Below, in pieces: positions 27,233 through 35,962 of a DNA stretch of 64,000 nt. Position numbers and translations under genes: made by a program. Numbering within the stretch: the first letter of the stretch is position 1; each line of letters begins with the position of its first letter. The DNA lies in assembly GCF_002563695.1 (NCBI RefSeq), contig NZ_PDJI01000004.1:124001-188000 (forward strand). Direction: 5' to 3'. The notes beneath the pieces were generated by a model, which searched no databases, was not told the origin of the DNA, and worked only from the letters and a program-made list of their open reading frames with translations. The stretch is from Georgenia soli. GTDB taxonomy: Bacteria; Actinomycetota; Actinomycetes; Actinomycetales; Actinomycetaceae.

Positions 27233-28678
27233 TCACTCCAGCTCGGGCGGCGTCGCCCGGGCGCCGGCCCACAGGGCGAGCAGCCCGAGGCCGCCGGCCA
27301 GCACGAGCCCGGCCAGGTAGGCCTCCCGGCCGCCGGTCCCCACCAGGGCCGTGAAGACGGCACCGGCCAGGGCGAGCCCGAGGGCGGCGCCGAGGCCGTC
27401 GGAGATCTGGAGCGCGGAGCTCACCGTGCCGTGCTCGGCCCGGGGCGTGGCCTGCAGCACGAGGACGGACAGTGCGGGGAAGATCAGCCCCATGCCGGCG
27501 CCCGCCACGGTCCAGCCGGCCACCACCCACCAGGGGGCCGCGCCGGGCAGCGCAGCCGCTGCCGAGACGAACGTGCCCACGGCCAGCAGCAGCGGTCCCA
27601 GCCAGAGCAGCAGGGCGCGCCGGAGTGGCGTGCGGACCCTGCCCTGCACGGCCGAGCCCGCGGCCCAGGTGATCGAGCTGACGGTCAGCACGAGACCGGC
27701 GTCCCGCGCGGACCAGTCGTGGGCGCGGACGAGCAGGAGGGGCAGGAACGTCTCGGCGGTGATGAAGGCGGCGTTGAGGAGCCCGCGGCACGCCACCGCC
27801 GAGGGCACCCCGGCACGCAGCCGCAGCGTCCCGGCGGGGAGCAGCTGCCGCACGGTCACCGCCAGGCCCGCCACCCCGGCGACCGCCAGCACCACCCCCG
27901 TCGTCCCGCCGTCGGACCCCGCCACCTGCAGGGCGGCGGCTGCGAGTCCGGCACCGGTGGCGGCCAGGAGGAGGGTGCGGGTCCGCCGTCGTCCGTCGGC
28001 GTCCGCCGGGCCACGGGGGACGGACCGCACGTGATGCAGCAGCGGCAGCAGGACCGTGGAGGCCGCCAGGGTGAGCACGGGGACCGCGAGGAAGACCCAG
28101 CGCCAGCTCGCGGCCTCCGCCACCGTCCCGGCGATCGCCGGACCCACGAGGCCGGGCACCACCCACGCGGCGGCGAAGGCGGCGAAGAACCGGGGCTGGC
28201 GCGCGGCCGGCACCATCGAGCCCACCAGCACGTACAGCGGGACCATCAGCAGCCCGGCGCCGAAGCCCTGGACGGCGCGCCCGACCGCGAGGACCGCCAT
28301 GGTCGGTGCCAGGCCGGCCACCAGGAGCCCGGCGCAGAAGAGGAGGATGCCCAGCAGGAGGGAGCCGCGCGGCCCACGGGCGTCGGACCACGCGCCGCTC
28401 ACGGCGGTGGCCACCAGCTGGGCCGCGAGCGGTGCACCCGCGGCCACCGTGTAGAGGTGGAGGCCACCCAGCTCCTCCACCACCACCGGCATGACGGTGG
28501 CCACGGCGAGCGCCTCGAACGCGGCGAGGGTGATGAGCGCGACCGACGCGATCAGCAGCAGGCGGACCAGCTGCGCGGACTGCCCGTCCTCGGCGCGGGC
28601 GCTGCCGGCGTCCTGGGCAGCGCCGGCGGACGACGCCGCCGCACCGGGGCTGTCCTGGGCGCTCACGCGCTGAATCAT
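27233..28678 (-). CDS. MFS transporter (multidrug efflux-like)
   Basis: A 481-residue major facilitator superfamily permease with about 12-14 membrane helices. The motif A region after helix 2 reads [16 protein letters not shown], and the helix 4 region [22 protein letters not shown] is typical of drug:H+ antiporters. The N-terminal ~35 residues are polar, Ala/Ser-rich and cytoplasmic. ATG 28678 is chosen because the membrane region then begins about 36 residues in; GTG 28666 is also possible. It is upstream of, and on the same strand as, the glycan operon, but 259 bp and a separate promoter lie between. Substrate unknown. Confidence 0.8.
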   Translation of the reverse strand: MIQRVSAQDSPGAAASSAGAAQDAGSARAEDGQSAQLVRLLLIASVALITLAAFEALAVATVMPVVVEELGGLHLYTVAAGAPLAAQLVATAVSGAWSDARGPRGSLLLGILLFCAGLLVAGLAPTMAVLAVGRAVQGFGAGLLMVPLYVLVGSMVPAARQPRFFAAFAAAWVVPGLVGPAIAGTVAEAASWRWVFLAVPVLTLAASTVLLPLLHHVRSVPRGPADADGRRRTRTLLLAATGAGLAAAALQVAGSDGGTTGVVLAVAGVAGLAVTVRQLLPAGTLRLRAGVPSAVACRGLLNAAFITAETFLPLLLVRAHDWSARDAGLVLTVSSITWAAGSAVQGRVRTPLRRALLLWLGPLLLAVGTFVSAAAALPGAAPWWVVAGWTVAGAGMGLIFPALSVLVLQATPRAEHGTVSSALQISDGLGAALGLALAGAVFTALVGTGGREAYLAGLVLAGGLGLLALWAGARATPPELE

Positions 28679-28834
28679 CGCCGACCGCCCGCGCTCCGTG
28701 CGAACCGGGCCGGCGCACGCGGGCGGCCGGCGACCGGCGCCCGCGCGCGAACCAGACCGTCGTCCGCGCGCGACCCGTGACCGACGCCCGCGCGCCAGAA
28801 GGCCCGTGGGGGCGGCGCCGGTCGGTACGGGAAC

Positions 28835-28840
28835 TAGGAT
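28835..28840 (+). promoter_or_regulatory. -10 element (TAGGAT) of aspS
   Basis: TAGGAT lies 53 bp before the aspS GTG, predicting a leader of about 46 nt that includes a GGAAGGA Shine-Dalgarno. The divergent MFS gene starts 157 bp to the left. Confidence 0.5.
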
Positions 28841-28893
28841 CGACTCCGCGCCCGCCCGTCTCGCGGTGCGCGACGTCGATCGGAAGGACCCTC

Positions 28894-30702
28894 GTGCTCC
28901 GCACACACACCGCCGGCTCCCTGCGCGCCGGTGACATCGGACAGACCGTCACCCTCACCGGCTGGGTGGACCGCCGCCGTGACCACGGCGGCGTCGCCTT
29001 CATCGACCTGCGTGACGCCTCCGGCATCGCCCAGGTCGTCATCCGCGACGAGGAGGTCGCGCACGAGCTGCGCGCCGAGTTCGTCCTCCAGGTCACCGGC
29101 GAGGTCGCCAAGCGGCCCGAGGGCAACGCGAACCCCAACCTCCCGACCGGCGAGATCGAGGTCATCGCGAGCGACGTCGTCGTCCTCAACGCGGCGGCCC
29201 CGCTGCCGTTCCAGGTGTCCGAGCACGCCGAGGACTCCGGCCAGGTGGGCGAGGAGGCGCGGCTGAAGCACCGCTACCTCGACCTGCGCCGCAAGGCCCC
29301 GTCGCACGCGCTGCGCCTGCGCGCGAAGGTCAACCAGGCCGCCCGCCGGGTGCTCGACAACCAGGACTTCGTCGAGATCGAGACGCCCACCCTCACACGC
29401 TCCACCCCCGAGGGCGCGCGCGACTTCCTCGTGCCCGCGCGCCTGTCGCCGGGGAACTGGTACGCGCTGCCGCAGTCGCCCCAGCTGTTCAAGCAGCTGC
29501 TCATGGTCGCCGGGATGGAGCGGTACTACCAGATCGCCCGCTGCTACCGCGACGAGGACTTCCGCGCCGACCGCCAGCCGGAGTTCACCCAGCTCGACGT
29601 CGAGATGAGCTTCGTGGACCAGGACGACGTCATCGCCGTCGCCGAGGAGGTGCTCGCCGAGCTCTGGAAGCTGATCGACCACGAGATCCCGCGCCCCATC
29701 GCCCGCATGACGTACCGCGAGGCCATGGAGAAGTACGGCACGGACAAGCCGGACCTGCGCTTCGGACTCGAGCTGACGGACCTCACCGAGTTCTTCAAGG
29801 ACACCCCCTTCCGGGTGTTCCAGAACCCGTACGTCGGTGCCGTCGTCATGCCGGGCGGCGCCGCCCAGCCGCGGCGCACCTTCGACGCGTGGCAGGAGTG
29901 GGCCAAGCAGCGCGGCGCCAAGGGCCTCGCGTACGTCACGATCGCCGACGACGGCACCCTCGGCGGCCCCGTCGCCAAGAACATCTCGGACGCCGAGCGC
30001 GAGGGCCTGGCAGCCGCCGTCGGCGCGAAGCCGGGCGACTGCGTGTTCTTCGCCGCCGGCCGCGCCTCGGACGCGCGCGCCCTGCTCGGCGCCGCCCGCC
30101 TCGAGATCGGCCGCCGGGTCGGGCTGATCGACGAGGACGCGTGGTCGTTCGTCTGGGTCGTCGACGCCCCGCTGTTCAAGCCCACGGGCGAGGACGACGA
30201 CGTGGCCGTCGGCCACAGCGCGTGGACGGCCGTCCACCACGCCTTCACCTCCCCGACGCCGGAGTGGATCGACCGCTTCGAGGAGTCGCCGGGCGAGGCC
30301 CTCGCCTACGCGTACGACATCGTCTGCAACGGCAACGAGATCGGCGGCGGCTCCATCCGTATCCACCGCCGGGACGTGCAGGAGCGCGTGTTCGCCGTCA
30401 TGGGGATCGGCGAGGCGGAGGCGCAGGAGAAGTTCGGCTTCCTCCTCGACGCGTTCAAGTTCGGCGCCCCGCCCCACGGCGGCATCGCGTTCGGCTGGGA
30501 CCGCATCGTCGCGCTGCTGACGAAGGCGGAGTCCATCCGCGACGTCATCGCCTTCCCCAAGTCCGGCGGCGGCTACGACCCGCTGACCCAGGCGCCGGCG
30601 CCGATCACCGCGCAGCAGCGCAAGGAGGCGGGGGTGGACGCGCGTCCGAAGCAGGAGGAGAACCAGGACGCCGCGGCGAAGCAGGCCGCACCCGCACGGT
30701 GA
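28894..30702 (+). CDS. aspS: Aspartate--tRNA ligase
   Basis: A 602-residue bacterial-type AspRS. The N-terminal OB anticodon domain contains [15 protein letters not shown]. Motif 2 is [22 protein letters not shown], the GAD insertion is in the middle, and motif 3 is [17 protein letters not shown] 28894 follows GGAAGGACCCTC; an earlier open stretch to 28777 is non-homologous. The Ala/Gln-rich C-terminal tail is short. The bacterial-type architecture with the GAD insert is often non-discriminating in actinobacteria (it also makes Asp-tRNA-Asn), but this cannot be decided here. The TGA overlaps the GTG of the GNAT gene. Confidence 0.96.
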   Translation: MLRTHTAGSLRAGDIGQTVTLTGWVDRRRDHGGVAFIDLRDASGIAQVVIRDEEVAHELRAEFVLQVTGEVAKRPEGNANPNLPTGEIEVIASDVVVLNAAAPLPFQVSEHAEDSGQVGEEARLKHRYLDLRRKAPSHALRLRAKVNQAARRVLDNQDFVEIETPTLTRSTPEGARDFLVPARLSPGNWYALPQSPQLFKQLLMVAGMERYYQIARCYRDEDFRADRQPEFTQLDVEMSFVDQDDVIAVAEEVLAELWKLIDHEIPRPIARMTYREAMEKYGTDKPDLRFGLELTDLTEFFKDTPFRVFQNPYVGAVVMPGGAAQPRRTFDAWQEWAKQRGAKGLAYVTIADDGTLGGPVAKNISDAEREGLAAAVGAKPGDCVFFAAGRASDARALLGAARLEIGRRVGLIDEDAWSFVWVVDAPLFKPTGEDDDVAVGHSAWTAVHHAFTSPTPEWIDRFEESPGEALAYAYDIVCNGNEIGGGSIRIHRRDVQERVFAVMGIGEAEAQEKFGFLLDAFKFGAPPHGGIAFGWDRIVALLTKAESIRDVIAFPKSGGGYDPLTQAPAPITAQQRKEAGVDARPKQEENQDAAAKQAAPAR

Positions 30703-31568
30703 CGGGCGAGCCGACCGCGCTGCGGCCCGTCACGGCGGCCGACGTCGGGCGGCCTGCCACCACGGCCGACGCCGGGCGGTCCGCCTGTCGCTCCAGGTCC
30801 GCACCCGCGGCGCCCGGGGACGTCATCGACGGCTGGCCGTTCCTGCGCGTGCGCCGGCACCACTGGGTGCCGCAGGAGGTCTGGCAGGGCGACGGCGCTG
30901 CCGCCGTCCTGCTGCCCCGGCAGGACGGGTGCATGCTCGTCGGCGTGGGGGACCCCGCCCGGCTCGCCGAGCTCCTCGCCGGTGGTCCCCTCCGGCCGGG
31001 GCCGCTCGGCAGGCCGGCGCTGCCGGCTGGTGCCGGCCACGTCATGCTGACGCGCGGCACCTGGCAGCACCTGCCGGCCGACAGGCAGGTGCTGCTCGAG
31101 CCGACGCGGCCCTGGGACTGGCTCGCCACGGCGGCCGCCCCGCAGCCGGTGCCTGGCGAGGACCGCGTGGTCGAGCTGACCGGAGAGGAGCGCCTCGAAC
31201 GGGTCTACCGCTGCCTCGACGCGGGGTACCCGGAGCGGGGGCGGCGGGCCCACGACGTTGACCTGACGTGGTTCGGCCACGTCGACGACGACGGCGACCT
31301 CGCCGGTGTGCTCGGAGCCGACGTGCCGCCGGCTCCGGCCCGGGCGCGCGGTGCCGGCGTCCACCTCGAGGCGGTGACCGTCCTGCCCGGACGGCGCCGG
31401 CGCGGGGTCGCCGCCGCGATGACCTCCGCCGCGACCCGGTGGGGGCTCGGCCTCGGACCGGTCGTCCACCTCGGCATCTGGTCCGACAACGACGACGCCC
31501 GGCGCCTGTACACCCGGCTGGGGTTCGCCACCCAGCACCGGGTCGAGAACCTCCGGCCGGTGCCGTGA
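30699..31568 (+). CDS. GNAT-family N-acetyltransferase
   Basis: A 289-residue protein with a C-terminal GNAT domain. The acetyl-CoA-binding motif A is [19 protein letters not shown] (about 228-246) and motif B is [16 protein letters not shown]. The N-terminal ~190 residues do not match a family I recognise and contain [17 protein letters not shown] and [21 protein letters not shown]. The GTG start overlaps the aspS stop and its own stop overlaps the GH3 gene start (GTGA at both), so aspS, GNAT and GH3 form one translationally coupled unit. The acetylated substrate is unknown. Confidence 0.75.
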   Translation: MTGEPTALRPVTAADVGRPATTADAGRSACRSRSAPAAPGDVIDGWPFLRVRRHHWVPQEVWQGDGAAAVLLPRQDGCMLVGVGDPARLAELLAGGPLRPGPLGRPALPAGAGHVMLTRGTWQHLPADRQVLLEPTRPWDWLATAAAPQPVPGEDRVVELTGEERLERVYRCLDAGYPERGRRAHDVDLTWFGHVDDDGDLAGVLGADVPPAPARARGAGVHLEAVTVLPGRRRRGVAAAMTSAATRWGLGLGPVVHLGIWSDNDDARRLYTRLGFATQHRVENLRPVP

Positions 31569-32908
31569 GCCGCGGCCTCTCCGTCAGCCGCCGTGCCGCC
31601 TCGAACCAGCGTCCCGCCGTCACCCGGCGCCGCGCGCTGGTCACCGGTGCGGCCGGCCTGGCCGCGGCCGCGCTCCTCGCGGCGTGCTCGGCCTCCGTCA
31701 CGCCCGCGGGCGAGGGTGCGGGAACGAGCCCGCCGCCCGGGCCGACGGCCACCGTCCCCCAGGAGCCGGCGAACGCCTGGGGCCCGGGCGCCGCCGACGT
31801 CGCCGAGGCCACCGCCGACGCGGCGGAGCTGAGCGACGCCGAGCTCGCCGGCCAGCTGATCGTCGGGCGGCTGCACGGCACCGACCCCGCCACCGCCGAG
31901 GACCTCGTCACCGAGCTGCACCTCGCCGGTGTCATGGTCACCGGGGACTCGGTCGCCTCGCTCGAGCAGGTCCGCGCGCTCAGCGAGGGGGTGCACGACG
32001 CCGTCGCCGCCGACGGACGCGACTGGCCCGGCGTCGTCAGCACCGACAACGAGGGCGGCACCGTGCAGCGCATGTCCGGGCGGGTCGGTCCCTGGACGAC
32101 GTTCCCGTCCTTCGCCACCGCCGGCCGGGCCGCGGCCGCGGGGGAGACGCGGCTCGTGCGGGAAGCCCACGAGGCGATGGCCCGGGAGCTGCGGGCCTCC
32201 GGCGTGACCGTCAACTGGGCCCCGGTCGCCGACGTGACCGTGCCCGACCAGGACGTCACGATCGGCTCCCGCGCCGCGGGCGAGGACCCGGGGACGGTGG
32301 GGGCCGCCATCGTCCCGGCGGTGCAGGGGCTGCTGGGCGGCGGGGTGCTGGCGTCGGTCAAGCACTTCCCCGGCCACGGGTCGCTGACCACCGACTCCCA
32401 CCTGGCGCTGCCCGTCCACGACGGCACCGCCGACGAGATCGCCCGCAGGGAGCTGCCGCCGTTCGCGGAGGCCGTCGAGGCCGGTGTGCCGATGGTCATG
32501 GTGGCCCACGTCGACGTCCGCGCCTGGGACCCCGGCGTCCCCGCGTCGCTCTCGCGGGAGGCGTACCGGATCCTGCGCGAGGACCTCGACTTCGCCGGCG
32601 TGACCGTCACGGACAGCCTCGGCATGGGCGCGCTGGCCGCCGTCGGTGACGCGGGCGACGTCGCCGTGGCCGCCCTCGGCGCGGGCGCCGACCTGCTGCT
32701 CAACCCGGCGGACAACGCCGTCGCGCACGCCGGGGTCGTGGAGGCGCTCCAGGACGGCACGCTGGACCGGGAGCGGCTCGAGCAGTCCGCGGGACGGGTC
32801 ATCGCGATGATGAGGTACCAGGCACGGCTCGCCGAGGAGGCGGGGCCGCCCGGGGAGGTCGGCGACGGCGCCCGGGCCGCGCAGGCGCTGCAGCACGCGG
32901 GAGGCTGA
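31565..32908 (+). CDS. GH3-family beta-N-acetylhexosaminidase-like lipoprotein
   Basis: A 447-residue exported GH3 N-terminal-domain enzyme (NagZ-like), probably removing N-acetylglucosamine from cell-wall muropeptides. KHFPGHGSLTTDSH carries the His-Asp dyad of NagZ enzymes, and the nucleophile Asp is in VTVTDSLGMGAL. The N-terminus [22 protein letters not shown] combines a Tat-like twin-arginine motif with a lipobox (LAAC, Cys41). It is thus predicted to be membrane-anchored outside the cell, unlike the cytoplasmic NagZ of Gram-negatives. A Gly/Ser/Pro-rich linker follows the lipobox. GTG 31565 overlaps the GNAT stop. Confidence 0.85.
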   Translation: MSRGLSVSRRAASNQRPAVTRRRALVTGAAGLAAAALLAACSASVTPAGEGAGTSPPPGPTATVPQEPANAWGPGAADVAEATADAAELSDAELAGQLIVGRLHGTDPATAEDLVTELHLAGVMVTGDSVASLEQVRALSEGVHDAVAADGRDWPGVVSTDNEGGTVQRMSGRVGPWTTFPSFATAGRAAAAGETRLVREAHEAMARELRASGVTVNWAPVADVTVPDQDVTIGSRAAGEDPGTVGAAIVPAVQGLLGGGVLASVKHFPGHGSLTTDSHLALPVHDGTADEIARRELPPFAEAVEAGVPMVMVAHVDVRAWDPGVPASLSREAYRILREDLDFAGVTVTDSLGMGALAAVGDAGDVAVAALGAGADLLLNPADNAVAHAGVVEALQDGTLDRERLEQSAGRVIAMMRYQARLAEEAGPPGEVGDGARAAQALQHAGG

Positions 32909-32991
32909 CCCGCCGTCGGGACGCGACCGGCTGAGCCGCCGCCGCGACGACCGCGGTGGCCGGCCGCGGCACTTCCCGCTTCAATGTCGGC

Positions 32992-33612
32992 ATGGCGCGC
33001 TACCTCGAGATCCACCCGCAGGACCCACAGCCGCGGCTCGTCGCGCAGGCGGTCGAGGTGGTGCGCCGAGGCGGCCTGATCGCCTACCCGACGGACTCCG
33101 GTTACGCCGTCGGCTGCGCGCTGGGCAACAAGGACGGCCTGGACCGGATCAAGCTGCTGCGCCGGCTGGACGACAAGCACCACTTCACGCTCGTGTGCCG
33201 GGACTTCGCGCAGCTCGGCCAGTTCGTCATCGTCGACAACGCGGTCTTCCGGCTCGTGAAGTCCGTGACCCCGGGGCCCTACACCTTCATCCTGCGCGGC
33301 ACCCAGGAGGTGCCCCGCCGGCTGCTCCACCCGAAGAAGCACACGGTCGGGGTGCGGATCCCGGACCACCGCGCCACCCAGGCCCTGCTCGCGGAGCTCG
33401 GCGAACCGCTGCTGTCCAGCACGCTGATCATGCCGGGCCAGGACGCCCCCATGACTGAGGGGTGGATGGTCAAGGACGAGCTGGAGGGACTGCTCGACGT
33501 GATCGTCGACTCCGACGTCGACTCGGCCGAGCCGACGACGGTCGTCGACCTGACGTCCGGGGCGCCTGAGGTGCTGCGCGCCGGCGCCGGCGACCCCTCC
33601 CGCTTCGAGTAG
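32992..33612 (+). CDS. YciO/Sua5-family protein (L-threonylcarbamoyladenylate synthase-like)
   Basis: A 206-residue YrdC/Sua5-fold protein. The family motifs GGLIAYPTDSGYAVGC (about residues 27-42), KLLRRLDDKHHFTLVCRDFAQLG and SVTPGPYTFILRGT are clear. This is the YciO subgroup by length and by the PTDSGYA form; TsaC proper makes threonylcarbamoyl-AMP for tRNA t6A. Whether YciO proteins do the same in vivo is less certain. ATG 32992 is chosen because homologous sequence starts there; the upstream 12 codons are unlike the family. Confidence 0.85.
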   Translation: MARYLEIHPQDPQPRLVAQAVEVVRRGGLIAYPTDSGYAVGCALGNKDGLDRIKLLRRLDDKHHFTLVCRDFAQLGQFVIVDNAVFRLVKSVTPGPYTFILRGTQEVPRRLLHPKKHTVGVRIPDHRATQALLAELGEPLLSSTLIMPGQDAPMTEGWMVKDELEGLLDVIVDSDVDSAEPTTVVDLTSGAPEVLRAGAGDPSRFE

Positions 33613-33643
33613 CCACGAACTCGCCGCCCCCGCCCCCGCCCCC

Positions 33644-33855
33644 TCTTCTCCGCGAGACGTCATCTTCTCCCTGAGAAGTCACTTTCTCCGCGACGTACCG
33701 GTGGGGCGGGTTCAGGTGGTCAGTGACGACTCGGCGATTTCGTGACGACTCAGGGAGCTCGTGACGACTCGGGGAGCTCGTGACGACTCGGGGAGTTCGT
33801 GACGACTCAGGGAGTTCGTGACGACTCGGGGAGCTCGTGACGACTCGCGTGCGGG
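33644..33855. repeat. 19-bp repeat array in opposed orientation (locus 2)
   Basis: Seven direct copies of a 19-bp unit with core TGACGACTCGGGGAGCTCG run head to tail (units start at 33723, 33742, 33761, 33780, 33799, 33818, 33837) and abut the stop codon of the minus-strand FAD gene. To their left, about three inverted copies (core CTCCGCGAGACGTCA) end at 33662, 33681 and about 33699. The core matches the cluster at 853-992. The array lies between convergent genes and can form many alternative hairpins. Confidence 0.85.
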
Positions 33856-35721
33856 TCAGGCGGCCGGGACGCGCGGGCGGACGAGCTGCAGCACGTGCGC
33901 CGCGGCGCGGTCGGCGCCGGCGAGGAGCGGCGACGGCGTGCCGGGCGTCGCGCCGATGGCCGAGCCGGGCTGCACGTCGTTGGCGGGGATGCCGAGCACG
34001 ACGACGCGCTCGTCGGCGTCGCCGCGGGCATCCAGCAGCAGGTACCGGTCCGCCGTCACGTCCAGCGTGCGGGTGGTCACGGCGGTGCCGTCGGACGCCC
34101 GGCGCTCGTGCAGCCGGGCGCGGCCGGTGTCGAGCAGACGCCGCAGCAGCGGGTCCTCGGTGGTGTCCACCTGTCCCTTCGACATGCGGGTCTCGGCGAA
34201 CGCCCGGGCCCGGTGGACCCGCCCCTGCACGTGCGACCGCGCGACGAACGCACCATCCTCGACGGTCACGGCCATGCCCTCGCCGACGAGCTCGACCACG
34301 CCGGCGCCGACGAGGGCGAGCAGCTGCGCGGTGCGCTCCGGCGGAGGCCCGGAGGCGAGCGCCAGGCCCAGCGGGTCGAACCACCCGTGGACGTCGGCGA
34401 CGGCGGACCGGGCGTCGATCGCACCCACCGCCACGAGCCGGCCCACCTGCCCCCGCACGGCGGCCAGGGCGCGGTTGACCGCCGCCCGCGGGCTGCGCAG
34501 CGGCTGCGTGATCGACTCCAGCTCGGCCGCCCGCCAGCGCTCGACCCAGGCGTCCCAGGCGGCGCCGTCGGGCCGGGCCACCTCGGGCCGGTCGAGCCTG
34601 GTGACGTCGACCCACCAGGCGGGATCGGTGACGAGCTCCCGGACGGTCTGCCCCAGCCCGTCGGCGGGCACCACGGCGAGCCGGGCCACGAGCTCGTCGA
34701 CGTCGCCGGCCCGGACCACGCCGGGGCGGACGTCGAGCAGCGTGCGCAGGTGGGCGAGGACGAGCTCGCGGGCGATCTGCGGCCAGACGTCCCGGACGAA
34801 GTCCTGGCCCGGCACCTGCGCCACGGCGTCGAACCACTCGCGGGTGGCCAGCAGCGGCACGTACGCCGGGGGCAGTGCGCCGTAGAAGGACTTGCTGCGA
34901 TAGGGCAGTCCCCGCCGGGAGCCGACCAGCAGGTGGGGCTCACGCCCGGACGGCACGTAGGACAGGTCGAACGGTGAGTCGCCGGCGACGAAGCGGCCGC
35001 CGCGGCCGGCGGTCAGCTGCGCGACCACGTCGAAGAAGTTCGCCCCCAGGCCCGCCACGAGCACGTCCTCGCCGGCGGGGAGGACGGTCCAGTCACGTTC
35101 CGCCGGCATCCCGGGCTCGACGTACGTGAGCCCGTGCCGGGCCGCGGCGTCCACGAACGCCTCGGTCGTCCGGCTGCGGCGCGCCTGGACCATGCCCTGG
35201 GCGAGGACGACCACCGGGGCCGTCAGGGTCGTCCCGTCGGCAAGGTGGACCCGGCGCGTCCCGTCGTCGGCGGTGAGGTCCACGACCGTCCCGACCACCT
35301 CGTCCACGTCGACACCGCCGCGGGCCACGACCGCCGCCAGCTGCTCGCGGTAGTACACCCCCTGGAGCCGGCGGGTCGGGTACGACCACGGCCGCAGCCC
35401 GGCGACCTCCTCGGCCACCCAGGCGGGCCGGTCCGGCGGTGCGTCGGGCGACGCCGCCCAGGCCACCAGGTCGGGACCGGACGTGACCGGGCCGTCCATC
35501 GGCGTGGAGGCGTCGGGGTAGATCGTGGTGTGGGCCGCGTAGGTGTTGTTGAGGAAGTGCGGGGTCTGGTCGGTCCGCCACGTCGCCCCGGCGCCGACCT
35601 CGAAGGCGTCCACGAGCGCCACCCGGACCGGAGCGGTGCCGTCGTGGCGGGCGGTCAGCCGCTCGACGACGGCGACCCCGCGCGGGCCGCCGCCGACCAC
35701 CACCAGGTCGTGGGTGCTCAC
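33856..35721 (-). CDS. FAD/NAD(P)-binding oxidoreductase-like protein (NAD_binding_9 type)
   Basis: A 621-residue protein starting HDLVVVGGGPRGVAVVERL, a Rossmann dinucleotide-binding motif of the PF13454 (FAD-NAD(P)-binding) type. TPHFLNNTYAAHTTIYPD and WSYPTRRLQGVYYREQL follow, typical of this family. A second nucleotide-binding region is VLVAGLGANFFDVVAQL (about residue 235). The rest has no motif I can assign. No reaction is established for this family. GTG 35721 has only a weak GGGGAC upstream but overlaps the TGA of a 21-codon ORF with a strong Shine-Dalgarno, so translation is probably coupled to that ORF. Confidence 0.75.
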   Translation of the reverse strand: MSTHDLVVVGGGPRGVAVVERLTARHDGTAPVRVALVDAFEVGAGATWRTDQTPHFLNNTYAAHTTIYPDASTPMDGPVTSGPDLVAWAASPDAPPDRPAWVAEEVAGLRPWSYPTRRLQGVYYREQLAAVVARGGVDVDEVVGTVVDLTADDGTRRVHLADGTTLTAPVVVLAQGMVQARRSRTTEAFVDAAARHGLTYVEPGMPAERDWTVLPAGEDVLVAGLGANFFDVVAQLTAGRGGRFVAGDSPFDLSYVPSGREPHLLVGSRRGLPYRSKSFYGALPPAYVPLLATREWFDAVAQVPGQDFVRDVWPQIARELVLAHLRTLLDVRPGVVRAGDVDELVARLAVVPADGLGQTVRELVTDPAWWVDVTRLDRPEVARPDGAAWDAWVERWRAAELESITQPLRSPRAAVNRALAAVRGQVGRLVAVGAIDARSAVADVHGWFDPLGLALASGPPPERTAQLLALVGAGVVELVGEGMAVTVEDGAFVARSHVQGRVHRARAFAETRMSKGQVDTTEDPLLRRLLDTGRARLHERRASDGTAVTTRTLDVTADRYLLLDARGDADERVVVLGIPANDVQPGSAIGATPGTPSPLLAGADRAAAHVLQLVRPRVPAA

Positions 35722-35783
35722 GCGACGTCCCCGGCGGCGGTGCCGGCCGGACCGCCTGCGGGGTGGGCGGTGCTGGACGTCAT
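35718..35783 (-). CDS. 21-codon upstream ORF coupled to the FAD protein
   Basis: ATG 35783 lies 6 nt after GGAGGAAC, one of the strongest Shine-Dalgarno sequences in the window, and the ORF ends in a TGA that overlaps the GTG of the FAD gene (GTGA). The peptide is rich in Ala, Gly, Thr and Pro (it begins MTSSTAHPAGG) and has no Cys, so it does not resemble the Cys-rich attenuation peptides of actinobacteria. It may act only to deliver ribosomes to the next start, or be a short peptide with its own function. No homologue is known to me. Confidence 0.45.
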   Translation of the reverse strand: MTSSTAHPAGGPAGTAAGDVA

Positions 35784-35962
35784 GGCTGTTCCTCCGGCTG
35801 GGCGTGGTTCCGGCGGGCCCGCTCACGCTGGCGTGCCCGTCCGGGGTGCTCACGATCCGGGGGCCGCGGCGGCGCGGCCAAGGCGCCGTGGGTGAAATCT
35901 CACCATGCGGTCCGGATCCACCGGGCACGGCCCGACCGTCGGGCCGGCATCCAGGCTCTTCG

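Noticed and set aside
28679..28893. N-terminal extensions of the MFS protein and of aspS into their shared promoter region
   Set aside because: Both extensions are Arg-rich low-complexity translations of GC-rich spacer, and the -10 of aspS lies inside.
35884..35905. GGTGA/TCACC dyad near 35891 as an operator for the FAD gene
   Set aside because: Arms are only 5 bp and no -10 fits around it; too weak to list as a feature.
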